From NCBI GenBank assembly GCA_944325945.1, contig CALVBW010000028.1:1-46008 (forward strand): a DNA stretch of 46,008 nucleotides. The letters are read 5' to 3'. The first letter of the stretch is position 1; every line of letters begins with the position of its first letter. The position numbers were made by a program, and so were the translations under genes. The stretch is from Candidatus Gastranaerophilales bacterium. GTDB lineage: Bacteria > Cyanobacteriota > Vampirovibrionia > Gastranaerophilales > Gastranaerophilaceae. A model generated the notes under the pieces. The model was not told the DNA's origin and searched no databases. It saw only the letters and a program-made list of their open reading frames with translations. Of this stretch, positions 7,640-15,256 are shown piece after piece.

Positions 7640-8494
7640 TTAATACGGTAAGGATTCCCAGTAACCTTTAGTTTCATCATCGGGATTTATATTCATATGT
7701 GCGTAGTATGCGCATCCGACTCCGTTTCCGGTCTGTTTAGATTTTACCGAACAGGGTACTCCCCTTATAATTGTGTGAAGTCCTTGATTTGCAGCTTCTT
7801 CAAGCTCTTCTTCCGTATAAAGTTTTGACATTTTTTCCGGCAGTAAAACGTCATTATTATCTATATAAAAGTAAAAAATATCAAATCCGAGACGGTTTGG
7901 TTTTTTAATGCCGTTTGTATCAATTGCAAGTGTTATTTGAGCGGCATTGACCAGTATATTAACGCACATTCCGTTTGCCATGGCATTTTCAATAACTTCT
8001 TTACCTCCTGCCGTTAATGAAGTATAGGCGTCCTGCGTGTTGTTATAGTTTCTGATTTTAGCCGGATATTCGCATTTACCTATCACTTTTATATGGGATG
8101 AATTATTAAAAAGGTTGTATAATTCTTCCTTCCTATAATAATAGTTATCATCACCTAAATTACCGTGTGCTGTATAATATGTTTTTAATCCCGGTCCATG
8201 TTCCTGTTGAAGATAAAGAACGGACTGGCTGAGAAGTGAGTAAGCTGTTTTGAAACCGACTTGCAATTGCTTTGATTCAATTTTATGCATCAAAGTCGGA
8301 ATAGTCATAGCGGCGACAACGCCGATTATGCCGAGGGTGATTAAAACCTCAGCGAGGGTAAACGCAGCACGACGAATATTGTCAAACATGTCTACGTGCG
8401 TAGCACCTTCCGCCAGAGTAAACGCGGCTTTTTTAGAAGTGAATAAGTAAATAAGGGAATAAGTAAATAAGTTTTTTCTGTGAGCTACGCTCAC
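7640..8494 (-). CDS. Prepilin-like protein with poly-G upstream, frame open to the tract
   Basis: The frame encodes a prepilin-like protein with FTLAEVLITLGIIGVVAAM starting at residue 45 of the GTG-initiated form, then a helical spine and a C-terminal part with DTNGIKKPNRLGFDIFYF. The leader holds a duplicated cleavage-like motif: KKAAFTLAEGATHVD followed by RRAAFTLAEV. The GTG at 8494 has no Shine-Dalgarno. The frame stays open upstream through a REP palindrome pair to a run of ten G, beyond which a well-formed ATG at 8627 is one base out of frame; removing one G would give a 328-residue protein. An ATG at 8389 would give a normal 8-residue leader and is a real alternative, although its Shine-Dalgarno is poor. 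The gene is convergent with hydF and divergent from a winged-helix gene. Confidence 0.75.
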   Translation of the reverse strand: MSVAHRKNLFTYSLIYLFTSKKAAFTLAEGATHVDMFDNIRRAAFTLAEVLITLGIIGVVAAMTIPTLMHKIESKQLQVGFKTAYSLLSQSVLYLQQEHGPGLKTYYTAHGNLGDDNYYYRKEELYNLFNNSSHIKVIGKCEYPAKIRNYNNTQDAYTSLTAGGKEVIENAMANGMCVNILVNAAQITLAIDTNGIKKPNRLGFDIFYFYIDNNDVLLPEKMSKLYTEEELEEAANQGLHTIIRGVPCSVKSKQTGNGVGCAYYAHMNINPDDETKGYWESLPY

Positions 8495-8500
8495 ATATTT

Positions 8501-8562
8501 GTCATTCCGAACTAGTTTCGGAATCTCTTTATTATGAGATGCTGAAACTAGTTCAGCATGAC
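8501..8562. repeat. REP-like palindrome pair (two inverted 27-mers)
   Basis: Two copies of one 27-bp imperfect palindrome, 8501-8527 (GTCATTCCGAACTAG...) and 8536-8562 (reverse complement of GTCATGCTGAACTAG...), face each other across 8 bp. The same family occurs at 25175-25201, 25307-25333, 40993-41019 and 41323-41349. Here it is read through as codons in the extended prepilin frame (HAELVSASHNKEIPKLVRND on the minus strand). Confidence 0.85.
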
Positions 8563-8573
8563 CGGAGGTTAAG

Positions 8574-8627
8574 CTACTGCCCCCCCCCCTTGCGTGAAAA
8601 GTAGTCGTGATGCGTATTTGCGTCCAT
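8574..8627 (-). other. Short start segment ending just after poly-G (out of frame)
   Basis: GGAGG lies 6 nt before the ATG at 8627. The frame reads MDANTHHDYFSRKGGGQ and stops at TAG (8576-8574) immediately after the G-run. With nine G instead of ten (or twelve) the same start would continue into the prepilin frame without a stop. I interpret it as the initiation end of the prepilin gene in an off state. Confidence 0.6.
8580..8589 (-). repeat. G10 homopolymer tract (C10 on plus strand)
   Basis: Ten consecutive C on the plus strand form one of only two such long G/C runs in this AT-rich window; the other is at 24972-24980. Both lie about 30-45 bp inside a short start segment upstream of a prepilin frame, a position suited to slipped-strand mispairing. 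Confidence 0.9.
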
Positions 8628-8658
8628 CTATAACCTCCAAAATAGTTATTACTTTTTC

Positions 8659-8687
8659 ATTATACCAATTAAGCGGTATTTATGCAA
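8659..8687 (-). promoter_or_regulatory. Promoter for the poly-G prepilin start segment
   Basis: TTGCAT (8687-8682), a 17-nt spacer and TATAAT (8664-8659) lie about 32 nt before the ATG at 8627. It is the only good promoter-Shine-Dalgarno-ATG combination upstream of this prepilin gene. Confidence 0.6.
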
Positions 8688-8734
8688 CTTTATATTTCCA
8701 TCATAAATATGATAAAAAATTTTATTCCTTTGAG

Positions 8735-8740
8735 TAAAAT
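8735..8740 (+). promoter_or_regulatory. -10 box of a leaderless winged-helix gene
   Basis: TAAAAT is followed by exactly 6 nt and then the ATG at 8747; no Shine-Dalgarno is present, so transcription probably starts at or next to the start codon. Confidence 0.55.
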
Positions 8741-8746
8741 AGCTTT

Positions 8747-9070
8747 ATGTACGAGTACGAATTGGAATATGAAGACAAAGAGCTTAAAAAAGTCGGGCTT
8801 GAATTGATGTTTATGACGCCCGAAAAATGCGAGAAATCGGAAGGCATTACGGCCGTTGAGCTTGCAAAGCTTGTCGATTTGCCTGTCGAAGTTGTTAAAA
8901 AAAAGCTCAATATCTTAAAAGATGCAGGGATTGTACGTGTCAAGGGGATTAATCCGAAATTCTGGAAATTTGATGAATATAATTTTCAGCGCATGGATGA
9001 ACATGATGATATTTTTAAGCTGTTGTGCAGCTTTGATGATGTTGATTTTGACAGATATTTTACTTACTAA
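8747..9070 (+). CDS. Hypothetical winged-helix DNA-binding protein
   Basis: The 107-residue protein has an apparent winged helix-turn-helix in the middle: GITAVELAKLVDLPVEVVKKKLNILKDAGIVRVKGINPKFWKFDEYNF (about residues 42-90), with the pattern of helix 2, recognition helix and wing seen in ArsR/MarR-like regulators. The N-terminus is acidic (YEYELEYEDKELKK) and the C-terminus short and acidic. I cannot assign a named family. It starts 120 bp from the divergent poly-G prepilin gene and could regulate it, which is inferred only from position. It ends directly against mnmE (convergent, no gap). Confidence 0.75.
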   Translation: MYEYELEYEDKELKKVGLELMFMTPEKCEKSEGITAVELAKLVDLPVEVVKKKLNILKDAGIVRVKGINPKFWKFDEYNFQRMDEHDDIFKLLCSFDDVDFDRYFTY

Positions 9071-10408
9071 TTATTTTCCGATACAAAAATGGTCAAAAAT
9101 ATTATTCAAAATCTCATCGGTTATGACTTCGCCCGTGAGTTCATTTAAGAATAACAGAGCTGATTTTAAATCAATACTTATCAAGTCCTGCAGTTCGTGA
9201 TTTTTAGCTGCGTCGAGCGCTTTTGTTAAACTGTCGCGGCATTTTATAAGACAATCTGTTTGACGTTTGTTTGTTATGAATTCAGTTTCTTCCGCGGAAA
9301 AATTACATACAATACTTTTAATTTTTTCGCGCAAATCGTCCAGCCCTTCATTTGTTAAAGTTGAGATGTAAATTGCATTCTTATCTGTCCTGTTGTCGGT
9401 CAAATCACATTTGTTGGCGATAACAAGATGTTTTTTGTCTTTGATAAGATTATAGATTTCTTCATCTTCTTTATTAAGACCGTTTTTAGCATCATAGACA
9501 AACAGTATCAAATCAGCTTCTTCTGCTGATTGTTTAGAAAATTCAATTCCTATTCCTTCAACCTGTCCCACGTCATCGGTATTTCTTATGCCGGCTGTAT
9601 CAATTAGGGTTACCGCAACATCCATATCAAGCGTTTCTTTTAAAACATCTCTTGTGGTTCCTGCAATATCCGTTACAATTGCACGTTTTGCATTTAATAA
9701 TTTATTGAAAAGTGATGATTTGCCGACATTTGGTTTGCCTACGATTGCTACTTTTATGCCCTGTCTTAAAATATCCGATGATTTTGCACAGGCAAGAACG
9801 CTGTCAACTTCTTTTATGGTTTCCTCAAATTGACCGGCTAATAAATCATAAGACGGTTCATGGACATCTTCAGGAAAATCTATTGCCGCAATAATAATTG
9901 ATAAGCTGTTAAAAATTTTGCTCCGGATATCATTTATTTTTCTATATAACACACCGGATAGATTTTTTGCGGATTGTATTGCAAAATTTTGGGTTTTGGC
10001 GTGAATTAAATCTGCTACTGCTTCTGCCCGTGACAAATCCATTTTTTTATTTAAAAAGGCTCGTTTTGTAAATTCACCGCGTTCAGCCATTCTTGCTCCG
10101 TTTTTTAAAACAAGATCAAGAATATTCCTCACAACGTTTACACCGCCGTGGCATTGAATTTCTATGACGTCTTCACCTGTATAGCTATTGGGGTTTCTAA
10201 ATGACAGTATAATAACTTCATCTATTTTTATTCCGTTATCTTCAATCCAGCCATGTGAAATGTGACCCGGAATTAGCGGCTGGCCTTTAAAAATTTTTTC
10301 TGCGATATTAAAGCTTTCATTGCCGGAAATTCTTATAACACCTACTCCTCCTGTCCCGAGAGGTGTTGCTATTGCGGCTATTGTGTCAAATTCTTGAATT
10401 ATATTCAT
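9071..10408 (-). CDS. mnmE: tRNA uridine-5-carboxymethylaminomethyl modification GTPase MnmE
   Basis: MnmE, with MnmG, forms the 5-carboxymethylaminomethyl modification at U34 of certain tRNAs. The protein of 445 residues has the N-terminal tetrahydrofolate-binding domain (TIAAIATPLGTGGVGVIRISG), a helical domain interrupted by the G domain (GKPNVGKSSLFNKLL, GTTRDV, DTAGIR, NKCDL) and the invariant C-terminus FCIGK carrying the catalytic Cys. I chose the ATG at 10408 (MNIIQEFDTI) because it lies exactly 6 nt after TATAAT (10420-10415), so the transcript is probably leaderless; an ATG at 10423 would overlap that -10 box. Confidence 0.95.
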   Translation of the reverse strand: MNIIQEFDTIAAIATPLGTGGVGVIRISGNESFNIAEKIFKGQPLIPGHISHGWIEDNGIKIDEVIILSFRNPNSYTGEDVIEIQCHGGVNVVRNILDLVLKNGARMAERGEFTKRAFLNKKMDLSRAEAVADLIHAKTQNFAIQSAKNLSGVLYRKINDIRSKIFNSLSIIIAAIDFPEDVHEPSYDLLAGQFEETIKEVDSVLACAKSSDILRQGIKVAIVGKPNVGKSSLFNKLLNAKRAIVTDIAGTTRDVLKETLDMDVAVTLIDTAGIRNTDDVGQVEGIGIEFSKQSAEEADLILFVYDAKNGLNKEDEEIYNLIKDKKHLVIANKCDLTDNRTDKNAIYISTLTNEGLDDLREKIKSIVCNFSAEETEFITNKRQTDCLIKCRDSLTKALDAAKNHELQDLISIDLKSALLFLNELTGEVITDEILNNIFDHFCIGK

Positions 10409-10414
10409 AACTAA

Positions 10415-10445
10415 ATTATACATGAAAACTTTTTTAATGTATAAT
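10415..10445. promoter_or_regulatory. Symmetric divergent promoter of mnmE and TPR gene
   Basis: A perfect 9-bp inverted repeat, ATTATACAT (10415-10423) and ATGTATAAT (10437-10445), is separated by 13 bp. Each arm carries a TATAAT for one direction and, 17 nt away, a TATACA that can serve as -35 for the other. The ATGs start 6 nt (mnmE) and 7 nt (TPR gene) after their -10 boxes, so both messages look leaderless. Confidence 0.7.
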
Positions 10446-10452
10446 AAATGTT

Positions 10453-12204
10453 ATGGAAGAAATAAATGAGCTTATTGCTGATAATAAATTTACAGAAGCA
10501 CAGAAAAAGTTAGAAGAACTTTTGAAAACAGATAAAAAAAATGTTGAAGCCTTAAAGCTTTTGGGGCTTTGTTATGTCAATCTGGAAAAATACAAAGAGG
10601 GGCAAAGTGTTTTTGAAACTGTAGTAAAATATTTGCCTGAGGACGCCTCCAGCTGGTTTTATCTCGCAAATTGCTATGATAATCTTGATGATTTTTTACA
10701 TGCCAAAACCGCTTATCAGGAAGTTTTGAAGCTCAGACCTGAATATCTTGACGCATATAAAAATCTTTGTGTTGTATATGTGAAATCTAAAGAGGCCGAA
10801 AAAGCTGTTGATCTTGGTAAAGAGGCTCTCAAACTTGTAGAACAGGATTATACGTTATTTTATATAATCGGAACTGCGAGTATGTCATTAAAAAGATTTG
10901 AAGAAAGTGTTTATTATCTCGAAAAAGCTCTTGCTTTAAATCCGACTCATTCCCAGCTTTATAATAATTTGGGCACATGTTATGTTACAATAGGCAACCT
11001 CGATAAGGCTTATGAAAATTATTTGAAGGCTAGTGAGTATGATCCTGATAATCCTTTGACATATTTTAATATCGGATCTGTCCTTCAAATTCAAAATAAA
11101 CATAAAGAAGCTTGTGAATATTTTAAAAAAGCTTATGAAAAGGAGCCCGCAGACAGTTATCTTGTTGCGTTAGCTCTGTCGGAGGTTAAATCCGGCGATA
11201 TACATGCCGCTATTGAACATTATAAACATCTGATTGTTCAGTTTCCTGCAAAACATAATTTTCAATACAATCTTGTTTGCTGCTATGAGTTGATTGGTGA
11301 GTATCAGCTTGCCGTAAATATTTTGCAAAATCTTGTTATGCTCAACCCTAAATCTGTTAATATGGCGCATAAGCTTGCAAATTTGTATTTGAAAATAAAT
11401 CAGCCGCAATATGCTAAGCAAATTTTTGAGAAAATTTTGATACAAGGGAATGTGTCTTTTCAAATATATTATGAGTTTGCTTATGTTTGTATTATGACGA
11501 ATGATTTTGACAAAGCTGAGAAAATTTTGAAAAAAGTTATTGAATTGAATCCTGAATATGCGCCTGCGCACAAGGATCTCGGAGTTATTTATCTTACAAA
11601 ACGTTTGTTTGATTATGCTAAAGATGAGTTTGAAAAAGCTTATAAATTGGCGCCCGAGAATTATTCAATAATTTTTGAATATGCAAATTATCTTCATGCT
11701 ACAACTGATTTTAAGATGGCTGATGAAATGTATCAAAAAGCCCTAGCCCTTGAACCGGATAACCCGAATGCATTGGGTTTTTCCGCATTGAATAAAATCC
11801 AACTTAAAGATTTTGATAAAGCTAAAGAACAGATTGATAAAGCATTAAAATTCGCAAATGATCAACCGTTTCTGCTGTTTATTGCCGGTAAAATAAGATT
11901 TTTGCTGAAGGATTATGAGAATGCAAAAAGTTTTTTGATTAAATCTTACGAAAGTGATAAAACACACGATTGTGAAAATCTTCTCGGGCTTTGTTATTAC
12001 GAGCTGGGCAATTATGAACAGGCAAATTCCATTTTTAAAAATTTGCTTGAAAAAAATTCGATGAATATTAATATTCTTCTAAACAGTGCAAAGTGCTATG
12101 CAAAGCTTAATAATAATGATGCAGCCTTAGAACAACTTGAAAAAGCTGTTGAAATTTTCCCTGATTGTGAAGAAGCTCAGGAACTTATTCGAGAATTGTC
12201 TTAA
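10453..12204 (+). CDS. Cytosolic tetratricopeptide repeat protein
   Basis: The 583-residue protein consists almost wholly of about 15-16 tandem 34-residue TPR units (for example AWFYLANCYDNLDDFLHAKTAYQEVLKLRPEY-like repeats; A/G at position 8, A at 20, P at 32). There is no signal peptide, so it is a cytosolic scaffold or adaptor. No catalytic domain is appended and no specific partner can be named. The start codon follows a TATAAT by 7 nt without a Shine-Dalgarno. It is transcribed alone and followed by a terminator. Confidence 0.88.
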   Translation: MEEINELIADNKFTEAQKKLEELLKTDKKNVEALKLLGLCYVNLEKYKEGQSVFETVVKYLPEDASSWFYLANCYDNLDDFLHAKTAYQEVLKLRPEYLDAYKNLCVVYVKSKEAEKAVDLGKEALKLVEQDYTLFYIIGTASMSLKRFEESVYYLEKALALNPTHSQLYNNLGTCYVTIGNLDKAYENYLKASEYDPDNPLTYFNIGSVLQIQNKHKEACEYFKKAYEKEPADSYLVALALSEVKSGDIHAAIEHYKHLIVQFPAKHNFQYNLVCCYELIGEYQLAVNILQNLVMLNPKSVNMAHKLANLYLKINQPQYAKQIFEKILIQGNVSFQIYYEFAYVCIMTNDFDKAEKILKKVIELNPEYAPAHKDLGVIYLTKRLFDYAKDEFEKAYKLAPENYSIIFEYANYLHATTDFKMADEMYQKALALEPDNPNALGFSALNKIQLKDFDKAKEQIDKALKFANDQPFLLFIAGKIRFLLKDYENAKSFLIKSYESDKTHDCENLLGLCYYELGNYEQANSIFKNLLEKNSMNINILLNSAKCYAKLNNNDAALEQLEKAVEIFPDCEEAQELIRELS

Positions 12205-12208
12205 TACT

Positions 12209-12241
12209 AAAAAATCGGCTTTCGATGACAGCCGATTTTTA
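12209..12241. terminator. Bidirectional Rho-independent terminator
   Basis: An 11-bp stem AAAAATCGGCT/AGCCGATTTTT with a 9-nt loop ends the TPR gene on the plus strand; read on the minus strand it can also end the small ORF at 12262-12420. Confidence 0.88.
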
Positions 12242-12261
12242 ATAATTCTATTTAGTTTTGT

Positions 12262-12420
12262 TTAAGCGAGTCCCAAAACTTTTTTGTACCATGAGAATGT
12301 TTCTAATTCTAAACCATTAAAAGTTGTCTTCAGGCATTGTGCTTTTAAATAGTCTTCGAACTCGTCGTTGAATTTTGATTTGACCTTTTTGTCTTCGGTC
12401 TTTGTTACGAGTGTTGCCAT
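12262..12420 (-). CDS. Small hypothetical protein (52 aa)
   Basis: The minus-strand ATG at 12420 is preceded by AAGGAG with 9-nt spacing, and a TATAAT box lies at 12475-12470. The frame runs 52 codons to TAA. The product starts MATLVTKTEDKKVKSKF and ends LETFSWYKKVLGLA; it is charged and probably helical with no signal peptide or membrane segment. The promoter, Shine-Dalgarno and shared terminator make a real gene likely. I do not recognise the family. Confidence 0.7.
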   Translation of the reverse strand: MATLVTKTEDKKVKSKFNDEFEDYLKAQCLKTTFNGLELETFSWYKKVLGLA

Positions 12421-12731
12421 AGAATCCTACTCCTTTTCCTTCGTTATATTTTCCAATAACTTTGTGTATATTATAGCACGTTATTCGGAAATTTTCTAGT
12501 AGTATAAAAGTCGAAAATATAAAAACTTGCGCTGTATGCGGAATTTAATTGTAAATTTTTGTTAAGAATTTGCCAAAGAATTATAGAGTTAAATATTAAT
12601 AATTCTGTAGAATTAATTTTACAGTAGTAAAATTTTTATTTTATTTTCCGGTAAATTATCAGATATTTGAAGTCAGCTTTACATGGAATGAATTTTTTGC
12701 TAAAATATAAATTAATTGAGGAGCAGGGAAA
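12421..12731. other. Intergenic region with divergent promoters
   Basis: This 311-bp stretch has no credible gene. It holds the minus-strand promoter of the 52-aa ORF (TATAAT at 12475-12470) and the plus-strand promoter of the exported TPR gene (12678-12706). The rest is AT-rich with no obvious repeat or RNA. Confidence 0.6.
12678..12706 (+). promoter_or_regulatory. Promoter of the exported TPR protein gene
   Basis: TTTACA (12678-12683), a 17-nt spacer and TAAAAT (12701-12706) precede an AGGAG Shine-Dalgarno at 12719-12723. The expected transcript start near 12713 places the ATT codon at 12732 within a normal leader. Confidence 0.6.
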
Positions 12732-14759
12732 ATTAGAAAGCATCTTTTAATATCAACAATTATTACTTTGAGTCTAACGGGAATTGCTGCATATGCTGCA
12801 ATGACGCCGGAAGTTAATATGTTATACCAGCAGGCATGTTCTGCTGAATATCAGAATAATTTGCCTGATGCTATCGAAAAATTAAAAAAAGCATTATCGT
12901 TAGCTCCTAATGACAGTATGCTTTATACAAAACTTGCCGGTATATATTCCGATTTGGGGGAATATGATCTGGCTTTGCAGGCTTATTCAAAAGTTTTGGA
13001 ATTAAAACCGGATGATGCTTTTGTGTATATAAGTGTTGGCAGTATTTATGAAACTCAGGGAAAATATAAGGATGCTCTGGCTGCTTATAATAAGTCAATG
13101 CAGATTTTTCCGGAATATAAATATAATTATTTAAATATTGCAAATGTTCAATACAAAATGCAGGACTATAAAGCTGCCGTACAAAGTTACGGAAAATTTT
13201 TGGAAATATATCCGCAGCACAGAGAAGCCCGTGAAAATCTTGCATCAGCCTATCTTGTTCTTGATATGCCGGAAAAAGCGGTTAAAGAATATACAACGCT
13301 TTACAATAAGAATTCATCAACTTTTAAGGATTATGCAAATTATGGTATTGCTCTTGTAAAGACAGGCGACTTTTCTAAAGGTTCTGAAATTTTGGAAAAA
13401 GCTGTTGAGCTGGATCCGGAAAATACTTCATGCCATGTAAGTCTTGCGCTTGCATATCAGGAACTTGATAATAATGATTTAGCTCTCGAACAATACGGTA
13501 TTGTGTTCAAACAACTGCCAAATCTGCATTCAATAAGATTGGATTATGCAAATCTTCTTGCCGATATGAAGAAAAATACAGAGGCTATAGAGCAATATAA
13601 GATTTATGCACAAAATTATCCTGCAGATGCCAGAGCATATAAAAATATGGCAATAGTTTACAAACGTATGAATGACCTTGATTCTGCTATTGCAAATTTT
13701 GAAAAGACACTTGCCCTAAAATCAGATGACATTAATGTTAAAAAAGATCTGGCAGAATGTTATCATGCCAAAAAGGATTATATATCCGCGTTAAAGTATT
13801 ATGATGAGGTTTTGAAGGTTAAGCCGGATGATCTGGAAGCAAAAACAAATAAGGCTTTTGCTCTGCATGCATTGGAACAGTATGATGAAGCGATTGCGTT
13901 GTATCAACAGGTTTTGAACGTAAAAAGCAATCCGACAGTAGAGTCTAACCTTACTAAAGCAATTACTGCGCAGGGATTTGTATCGTTGAATGCTAAGAAT
14001 TATTCAAAAGCCGCTGAATATTTTCAAAAAGCTGTAACGCGTAATTCGGCTGATGATTATGCATATTACGGGCTTGCTAAGTCATATAGAGGTCTGAATT
14101 TGAATGATAAAGCAGCTGAAATGTATGAAAAGGCAATTGCGTTAAATCCTGAAAAATCATTATACAGTACTGAATATGGTGAATTTATTTCCGCTTTATA
14201 CAGTCAGCAGTCTGTCGATGCGGCAGCCGGAGATACTGAATTACCTGAAATTTCTCTTAATTCTGACGGTGATATTCAGCAGCAGCCTGTGGATATGGCA
14301 AAAAATAAAGATTTGATTACGCTCGGTGATGAAAATTATAGGAAAAAAGAATTCGATTTGGCAGTAAAAAATTATCAGGATGCACTGGCAATAAAACCTG
14401 ATGATGAAGTTACATTGCTTAAAATAGGAAATATATACGGTCTTAAAAATGACAACAAAACTGCTGCTGAATTTTATAAACGGGCAATTGTTGTTAAACC
14501 GGATTATGCCGACGGATGGTTTAACCTCGGGCTGGCTTATGCTAATGAAAAAAATTACTCTGAATCCAAAAAGTCATTCAATAAAGTAATTGAATTGAAA
14601 CCTGATTATGCATATGCTTATTATGCTCTGGCAATAGCTTATGAGACTGAAGACAACAAGTCTGAGGCATTAAAGTATTACAAATTATTCCTGCAATATA
14701 ACAAAGATGCAAATAATGTTGCGCAGGTTCAAGATAAAATAAGAAGTCTCGAAAAATGA
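12732..14759 (+). CDS. Exported tetratricopeptide repeat protein, apparent ATT start
   Basis: The long frame codes for about 17 TPR units in 675 residues. It has no ATG before the repeats; a TTG at 12768 would cut into a signal peptide. The ATT codon at 12732 lies 8 nt after AGGAG and would give (M)RKHLLISTIITLSLTGIAAYA followed by AMTPEVN, a well-formed Sec signal peptide. I therefore infer AUU initiation, which is rare but known for infC. The mature protein would be periplasmic or surface-exposed; TPR motifs such as DAFVYISVGSIYETQGKYKDAL and DGWFNLGLAYANEKNYSESK are clear. A low-complexity linker (about residues 485-525) separates the last three repeats. The next gene starts in an ATGA overlap, so the two are coupled. 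Confidence 0.85.
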   Translation: MRKHLLISTIITLSLTGIAAYAAMTPEVNMLYQQACSAEYQNNLPDAIEKLKKALSLAPNDSMLYTKLAGIYSDLGEYDLALQAYSKVLELKPDDAFVYISVGSIYETQGKYKDALAAYNKSMQIFPEYKYNYLNIANVQYKMQDYKAAVQSYGKFLEIYPQHREARENLASAYLVLDMPEKAVKEYTTLYNKNSSTFKDYANYGIALVKTGDFSKGSEILEKAVELDPENTSCHVSLALAYQELDNNDLALEQYGIVFKQLPNLHSIRLDYANLLADMKKNTEAIEQYKIYAQNYPADARAYKNMAIVYKRMNDLDSAIANFEKTLALKSDDINVKKDLAECYHAKKDYISALKYYDEVLKVKPDDLEAKTNKAFALHALEQYDEAIALYQQVLNVKSNPTVESNLTKAITAQGFVSLNAKNYSKAAEYFQKAVTRNSADDYAYYGLAKSYRGLNLNDKAAEMYEKAIALNPEKSLYSTEYGEFISALYSQQSVDAAAGDTELPEISLNSDGDIQQQPVDMAKNKDLITLGDENYRKKEFDLAVKNYQDALAIKPDDEVTLLKIGNIYGLKNDNKTAAEFYKRAIVVKPDYADGWFNLGLAYANEKNYSESKKSFNKVIELKPDYAYAYYALAIAYETEDNKSEALKYYKLFLQYNKDANNVAQVQDKIRSLEK

Positions 14760-15166
14760 AGAAATTAATTCTTTGTTTTACGATGTTTTTAATGATTTTT
14801 TGTTGTTGCGGCTGTAATCGTGACAAAGCCGCTATACTTTTTAATCGTGAAAAAATAACTGCTGCCAATGTAATGAATTACAGTACGGCATTTAGACCGA
14901 ATGAGAGGATATACTACCTTGTTATAATTCCTAAAAAAATTAAAACTCGTGCGATAAATATTCAAGTTATAAAACAAGACAATAATTATATGACACTGGG
15001 TTATAAGCTTTATTGGAGTTATTCAGCAGTGTTGAAGGATGATCAGATGTATTATTATGATGATTATGTTGTAATATCCGAGCCGGGATTGTATATTATG
15101 AAGGTATTTTCTAAAGATAGACCCCAAAAGACGCTTTGTATGGCTCAATTTGTAGTGCAGAAGTAA
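14756..15166 (+). CDS. Small putative lipoprotein
   Basis: The 136-residue protein begins MKKLILCFTMFLMIFCCCGCNRDKAA: a basic start, hydrophobic core and a Cys cluster ending CCGC, which can act as a lipobox with Cys20 as the lipidated residue. The rest is beta-rich (YYLVIIPKKIKTRAINIQVIKQDNN, YYYDDYVVISEPGLYIMKVFSKDRPQKTLCMAQFVVQ). No family is recognised. The start codon overlaps the stop of the exported TPR gene (ATGA), so the two products probably act together in the envelope. Confidence 0.78.
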   Translation: MKKLILCFTMFLMIFCCCGCNRDKAAILFNREKITAANVMNYSTAFRPNERIYYLVIIPKKIKTRAINIQVIKQDNNYMTLGYKLYWSYSAVLKDDQMYYYDDYVVISEPGLYIMKVFSKDRPQKTLCMAQFVVQK

Positions 15167-15256
15167 AAATTTTATTTTCGTTGTGAATAATCAGCCGAAT
15201 AAAGTTTGAAATTTATTGAATAAAAAATAAAGATATTTTAAGAAAAAGTCATAAAC

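Noticed and set aside
8501-8562. Possible CRISPR or transcription terminator
   Set aside because: The two units are inverted rather than direct repeats and there is no spacer series; there is no T-run either. The other copies show it is a dispersed REP-like family.
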